From Planctomycetia bacterium (lineage in GTDB: Bacteria; Planctomycetota; UBA11346), in the NCBI GenBank assembly GCA_005801395.1, contig SYDV01000324.1:1-10736 (forward strand): DNA of 10,736 nt. Reading direction: 5' to 3'. A program made the translations under genes and the position numbers. Below the pieces are notes generated by a model. That model ran no database searches. It was not told where the DNA came from and saw nothing but the letters and a program-made list of their open reading frames with translations. Within the stretch, counting starts at the first letter, position 1, and the number at the start of each line of letters is the position of its first letter. Below are positions 8,018 to 10,736 of this stretch, piece by piece.

Positions 8018-8020
8018 TAG
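8018..8020 (+). other. In-frame TAG in hydrolase-like pseudogene (second)
   Basis: The codons read aaa cgc acc TAG ctt acc ata (K R T stop L T I). The frame stays protein-like afterwards (RLDDQYNARWGDPIF). Trp or Gln would each be one base away; Trp fits the remembered T-W-[WL]-T-x-R pattern. Confidence 0.7.
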
Positions 8021-8494
8021 CTTACCATACGTTTGGATGACCAATATAATGCCCGATGGGGCGATCCCATTTTCGTCCGCGCATGGTTCAACTACCTGCC
8101 CAAACTGGCAATAGAACCGCAACGCCAACCCTATCGGGCACGACCACCACCCGAGCAATCGTGCATATTTTTGTTGATGGTACTGAATTCGGCACGGTCA
8201 CCGCCGGTTCAGATGGAAAATGGACCTATACCTTAACTGGTTTATCCACCGGCTCGCACACCATAACTGTCATAACAGAAAATGCTGGTGGTACATCTCC
8301 ACTCAGCGATCCCATATCCGTCATGATCGCTGCCACTGGCGGAAGTACTCCACCAGTTAGCGACGGCGGAGGCTGCAGAGTAGGTGGATTATCGTCGATT
8401 TTATTTATGGCGCTATTTGCCTTGATGAAATTTACGCATCGAACACGGGTAGGACCTCATTAGTCATCGACTGTCTTCGGAGAGGATAAAATAA

Positions 8495-8534
8495 ACTACG
8501 CACTTAAAGAAATTAATTTCTCTCAATGCGTAGT
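8495..8534. repeat. Nested inverted repeat downstream of the pseudogene
   Basis: ACTACGCA (8495-8502) pairs with TGCGTAGT (8527-8534), and inside lies the 14-bp perfect palindrome AGAAATTAATTTCT (8508-8521). It begins 31 bp after the pseudogene stop. There is no T-tract, so it is not a standard intrinsic terminator; it may be a transcript-end hairpin, a cruciform, or a protein-binding site. Confidence 0.55.
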
Positions 8535-8547
8535 GATTGCTGCGTTA

Positions 8548-8571
8548 TTGTCTTGAACTTAAGCAAGACAA
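8548..8571 (+). promoter_or_regulatory. Hairpin abutting the ribosome-binding site of a small ORF
   Basis: TTGTCTTG (8548-8555) pairs with CAAGACAA (8564-8571) around an 8-base AACTTAAG loop. The stem ends two bases before the GGAGG at 8573-8577. Such closeness could affect ribosome access or protect a transcript 5' end; this is inference from position. Confidence 0.4.
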
Positions 8572-8572
8572 C

Positions 8573-8577
8573 GGAGG
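8573..8577 (+). promoter_or_regulatory. Strong Shine-Dalgarno GGAGG
   Basis: GGAGG followed by seven bases and then ATG at 8585 is the best ribosome-binding site in the window. It is the main reason for calling the 31-codon ORF. Confidence 0.6.
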
Positions 8578-8584
8578 ACTATTT

Positions 8585-8680
8585 ATGTTGGCGAAATTGG
8601 CTGAAAGTCTGCGCCGAGCGATGACGGATAAATCACCGATGACCATCCGCACGACGGTTCCATTTCTTTTTGCCATATAA
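8585..8680 (+). CDS. Small 31-residue ORF of unknown function
   Basis: ATG at 8585 opens 31 codons (MLAKLAESLRRAMTDK, then SPMTIRTTVPFLFAI) ending in TAA at 8678-8680. The first half can form a basic amphipathic helix; the last residues are hydrophobic but too few for a full membrane span. A near-perfect Shine-Dalgarno at ideal spacing supports translation. I do not recognise the protein. It could be a real small protein, a regulatory leader peptide for the sigma-factor gene 143 bp downstream, or the surviving start of a gene truncated by decay like its left neighbours. Confidence 0.45.
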   Translation: MLAKLAESLRRAMTDKSPMTIRTTVPFLFAI

Positions 8681-8823
8681 GATTTGCCGTGATCGAATTA
8701 CGTCAGTGTAAAAAAGTTGGGTAATTGTCCTTCGGTCCGTGTGTCACTCCCTAAAAATGGGCCCCCTAAACTTCCTCGGCCAAGTGAGTGCTTTTGAGGG
8801 AAGAAACAGGCAAGGGGCGACGC
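8681..8823 (+). other. Leader region of the sigma-factor gene
   Basis: These are 143 bp with no gene called. The promoter of the sigma/FecR pair probably lies here or before the small ORF. No recognisable sigma-70 or ECF-type promoter pair was found. AAGGGG at 8812-8817 lies six bases before the ATG at 8824 and is the ribosome-binding site that decides that start over an upstream in-frame GTG (8788), which has none. Confidence 0.5.
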
Positions 8824-9333
8824 ATGGAAAAAACACATGAGCAATTTGTTGCCCAGTTCGTTGCCTCACAGGGGTCCTTGCGCTCGTACATTCAGACGCT
8901 GGTTGGTTATAGCGCTGATGCTGACGATGTGATGCAGGAGTTAAGCCTGACGCTGTGGCGCGAATATGAACACTATGATCAGAGGCGTCCGTTTATCGCC
9001 TGGGCTTTCGGAATTGCTAAAAACCATATCGCCCGTTGGCGAACGAAGAGTGCCATCAATCGTCGTCGATTTAGCCCTGAAGCAGAAGCCGCACTAGCCG
9101 TGGCATATGAGCAACTTGAGGATGAATTACGTGAACGCCGAACGGTCTTAGCAGATTGTATGGAACGACTTGGACAGCAAGCGCACCAGTTGCTCGACCA
9201 ACGATATCAACAAAAGTTTGATTTAATCAAAATGGCCGAATTGCATAAAAGCACCGTCAATGCGATTAATAAAAAATTAGGCCGCATACGCCAGGTCCTA
9301 ATTGATTGCACGGGTCGAACGGAACCGATCTGA
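8824..9333 (+). CDS. ECF-type RNA polymerase sigma factor (Rhodopirellula/Verrucomicrobium type)
   Basis: This is a 169-residue sigma-70 family protein. Region 2 is about residues 18-72 (SLRSYIQTLVGYSADADDVM, ELSLTLWREYEHYD, then PFIAWAFGIAKNHIARWR), including the DDVMQE core-binding motif and the -10 recognition helix FIAWAFGIAKN. Region 4 is about 113-163 (LADCMERLGQQAHQLLDQRY, KFDLIKMAELHKSTVNAINK), whose helix-turn-helix would read the -35 element. The linker between them is short and there is no regulatory C-terminal extension. Length and the ...LxDCMxxL start of region 4 fit the PVC-specific sigma family. The ATG at 8824 is chosen for its AAGGGG site; a GTG at 8788 would add 12 residues. 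Its TGA overlaps by one base the ATG of the FecR-like gene (TGATG), so the two are probably made together and work as a sigma/anti-sigma pair. Confidence 0.93.
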   Translation: MEKTHEQFVAQFVASQGSLRSYIQTLVGYSADADDVMQELSLTLWREYEHYDQRRPFIAWAFGIAKNHIARWRTKSAINRRRFSPEAEAALAVAYEQLEDELRERRTVLADCMERLGQQAHQLLDQRYQQKFDLIKMAELHKSTVNAINKKLGRIRQVLIDCTGRTEPI

Positions 9334-10736
9334 TGAATTCGTCCGATCGTTTGAATGATTTACTAGAATCGTGGTGCGATGGTTTAATGACTCCCACCAT
9401 GGCAAGCGAGCTGGATCGGCTATTGGCATCCGATCCCCTTGCTGCGCGACGCGCGGCGGTCTATTTTGATCTCCATCGTATCCTCCTTGAACAAGCGACG
9501 TCCAAGGAACAAATGGTATTGCCCATCGGAACTGCACGTCACGTGCAGGACAGCAACACCTCACATCACCATAGTCCGAGCCATAGCAACGGCCCCAGAA
9601 AACATGCCGGTTCACAACGATTAACCAAAGCATCGAGCCGCACAAAAGCATCAGGACGAAATAACAGCCATCATCCGCGTTATTCCCTGCGTTTTTTTGC
9701 GGCGGGCAGTTTATTGTTATTAACCGTGGTAATGGTGGTTCTCTTCAGTTTGTCGCCCACCTCTGATAAACCGATTGCGCCTACCGTGTGGCTCGAAGGC
9801 GAGGCCACGGTGTTGCAAGGTAATGGTCTAGCTTCTCCGAATGCACTGACTCCAGGAGCGCATTTGATTGCTGGTTCAAACGCTGTTTTATGTTACGCTG
9901 ATGGCTCGCGCTTTCAGCTCAAACCCGATTCATCCCTGTCTTTATCCGAAGACAATGAAAAAAAAGTTCGGCTCACTCGTGGCATCATTTATGCTCAGGT
10001 GACTCGCCAGCCGCAGGGAAAGCCGTTTCGTATCATCACTCCGAGCGCTGAATTAGTGGTTGTAGGCACGCAGTTCCGCGTCATTGCGGAGCCGGAACGC
10101 ACTCTTTTAACGGTCAACGAAGGCCTGGTTCAGTTTATATCCACTGGCATTAATGAGCTGGTTAAAGCAGGTGGTCAACAAGCTTCTCATCAACGCCAAA
10201 TTCTCATACCGTCCGATGCGACGTGGTCGTACCGCGATGACGGAGTTGCCTTATCAAAAGGTTGGCAGATTTCTGGCTTTGACGCAAAAAATTGGGGACA
10301 AGGTAAAGCTCCCCTTGGTTATAATCCCAACGCACCAAATCGGGAAAAAACATACGCCACCATAATTGGGAAACCGTTTACTCAGCAGCGCGTTCCACTC
10401 GTGACGTATTTTCGTCATGAATTTTCACTGTCATCCCTTTCTGGCCTACGTCGATTGGTCGCCCATCTTAGGCGCGACAATGGAGCCGTGCTTTATCTCA
10501 ATGGCATTGAGCTTGGTCGTGATGGCATGCCAACGGGTCTCATTAGTTCTAACTCGCCTGCTCTTGAAGGCGCAGGTGATTATGATGATTCGGTTCATAC
10601 CCTTGTATTTCCTAGTGAGGCACTGCGTGTGGGAGTTAATTGTCTCGCTGTTCAGATCCACCAAACAGATCCTTACAGTTCTGACATGCTATTTGGGCTC
10701 GAATTAATTGCAGAATCGTTTGAGCCAAATTCTGAA
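9333..10736 (+). CDS. FecR-domain transmembrane protein with C-terminal beta-sandwich domain (3' partial)
   Basis: The frame is open from the ATG at 9333 to the last base of the window (468 codons), so the C-terminus is missing. Residues 1-54 form a helical cytoplasmic segment (LNDLLESWCDGLMT, then SELDRLLASDPLAARRAAVY), the likely sigma-binding part. Residues 73-118 are a Ser/His/Lys/Arg-rich linker, and 120-140 a membrane helix (RFFAAGSLLLLTVVMVVLF). The FecR domain spans about 153-270, with RLTRGIIYAQV, KPFRIITPSAELVVVGTQFR and LTVNEGLVQF. From about 297 a second domain begins, WSYRDDGVALSKGWQISGFD, followed by YFRHEFSL, LRRDNGAVLYLNGIEL and LAVQIHQTD. This is the galactose-binding-like fold common in PVC secreted proteins. 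In FecR systems the extracytoplasmic domain senses a signal and controls the sigma factor. The gene overlaps its sigma partner by one base. The carbohydrate-sensing role is inference. Confidence 0.9.
   Translation, partial: MNSSDRLNDLLESWCDGLMTPTMASELDRLLASDPLAARRAAVYFDLHRILLEQATSKEQMVLPIGTARHVQDSNTSHHHSPSHSNGPRKHAGSQRLTKASSRTKASGRNNSHHPRYSLRFFAAGSLLLLTVVMVVLFSLSPTSDKPIAPTVWLEGEATVLQGNGLASPNALTPGAHLIAGSNAVLCYADGSRFQLKPDSSLSLSEDNEKKVRLTRGIIYAQVTRQPQGKPFRIITPSAELVVVGTQFRVIAEPERTLLTVNEGLVQFISTGINELVKAGGQQASHQRQILIPSDATWSYRDDGVALSKGWQISGFDAKNWGQGKAPLGYNPNAPNREKTYATIIGKPFTQQRVPLVTYFRHEFSLSSLSGLRRLVAHLRRDNGAVLYLNGIELGRDGMPTGLISSNSPALEGAGDYDDSVHTLVFPSEALRVGVNCLAVQIHQTDPYSSDMLFGLELIAESFEPNSE

Larger units (their letters stand above)
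7413..8463 (+). pseudogene. Broken secreted hydrolase-like protein with Ig-like repeat and C-terminal sorting tail
   Basis: Several fragments read as one protein. From 7475 the frame gives WLYIFTWNIHTDDTEGNRYG, then RTLLTAMPKLGRFGATGGEQM, a TAG at 7724, LADTYGAGMTDIVVGY, RPLRLFVRSHQVN, a TAG at 8018, and LTIRLDDQYNARWGDPIFVR. Near 8095-8115 the sense shifts to another frame: TATPTLSGTTTTRAIVHIFV, DGKWTYTLTGLSTGSHTITV (an Ig-like repeat), then DGGGCRVGG, a hydrophobic LSSILFMALFALM and basic HRTR, ending at TAG 8461-8463. That tail has the layout of Gly/Cys-rich C-terminal sorting signals. The first part resembles, from memory, uncharacterised TIM-barrel glycoside-hydrolase-like proteins of PVC bacteria; this is a weak assignment. 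The N-terminal part is missing or scrambled: frames near 7413-7510 each stay open only briefly, with a likely further 1-nt indel around TATATATTTT (7503-7510). No function is claimed. Confidence 0.65.

Noticed and set aside
8033..8236. 67-codon ORF as a separate gene
   Set aside because: Its first part is the continuation of the interrupted frame after the TAG at 8018, and its second part is the wrong frame over the Ig-like repeat.
8495..8534. Intrinsic terminator
   Set aside because: The inverted repeat is not followed by a T-tract and its outer stem is AT/GC mixed with a large nested interior.
9298..9651. Minus-strand 117-codon ORF
   Set aside because: It is antisense to the sigma-factor end and the FecR-like gene start, both of which are well supported.

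Overview
This window looks like a chromosomal piece of a bacterium from the Planctomycetes-Verrucomicrobia-Lentisphaerae (PVC) superphylum. The grounds are four gene types that co-occur there: a MoxR/DUF58/BatA-like/VWA membrane operon, a secreted family S1 sulfatase, a short ECF sigma factor of the Rhodopirellula/Verrucomicrobium type, and a FecR-like protein fused to a beta-sandwich domain of the 'YLNG' kind. No species can be named from the sequence alone. No tRNA, rRNA, CRISPR array or transposase gene was seen.

Left third (1-4127, minus strand): a tightly packed operon read right to left. The order is a MoxR AAA+ ATPase, a DUF58 protein with a VWA-type MIDAS, a 650-residue BatA-like double-anchor VWA protein, and the first 82 residues of a further two-TM VWA protein that leaves the window at position 1. 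Two junctions overlap by four bases (GTGA, ATGA) and one has a 5-nt gap, so translation is probably coupled. The set resembles the MoxR/Bat systems linked to envelope stress and protein maturation.

Middle (4128-5712): a 373-bp divergent intergenic region holds a roughly 320-bp inverted repeat. It ends in GTCTATTGGG/CCCAATAGAC and its arms are degenerate tandem 8-10 bp units (CGGAAGTC / CATCAGAGTC). It looks like a non-coding mobile or structured repeat. It is followed by an intact FAD-dependent L-2-hydroxyglutarate oxidase gene (lhgO), whose start is overlapped by an 8-codon leader ORF.

Right-centre (5811-8463): two damaged genes for exported proteins. The first is a sulfatase with every visible catalytic motif, but an in-frame TAG sits where the family usually has Trp (ANWPG-type motif); the frame then stays open for 171 more codons. 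The second is a broken secreted protein. It has a TIM-barrel hydrolase-like part with two in-frame TAGs, a frameshift, an Ig-like repeat and a C-terminal GGGC/hydrophobic/basic sorting tail. All three TAGs fall at places where Trp fits. This suggests either gene decay or, less likely, UAG readthrough.

Right end (8464-10736): two inverted repeats, a 31-codon ORF with a strong Shine-Dalgarno, then a coupled pair: an ECF sigma factor (start ATG 8824) and a FecR-domain transmembrane protein (ATG 9333). The second ORF stays open to the window edge (468 codons, no stop). Such sigma/FecR pairs in PVC bacteria are likely sensors for surface signals, and here the pair lies beside secreted degradative genes.
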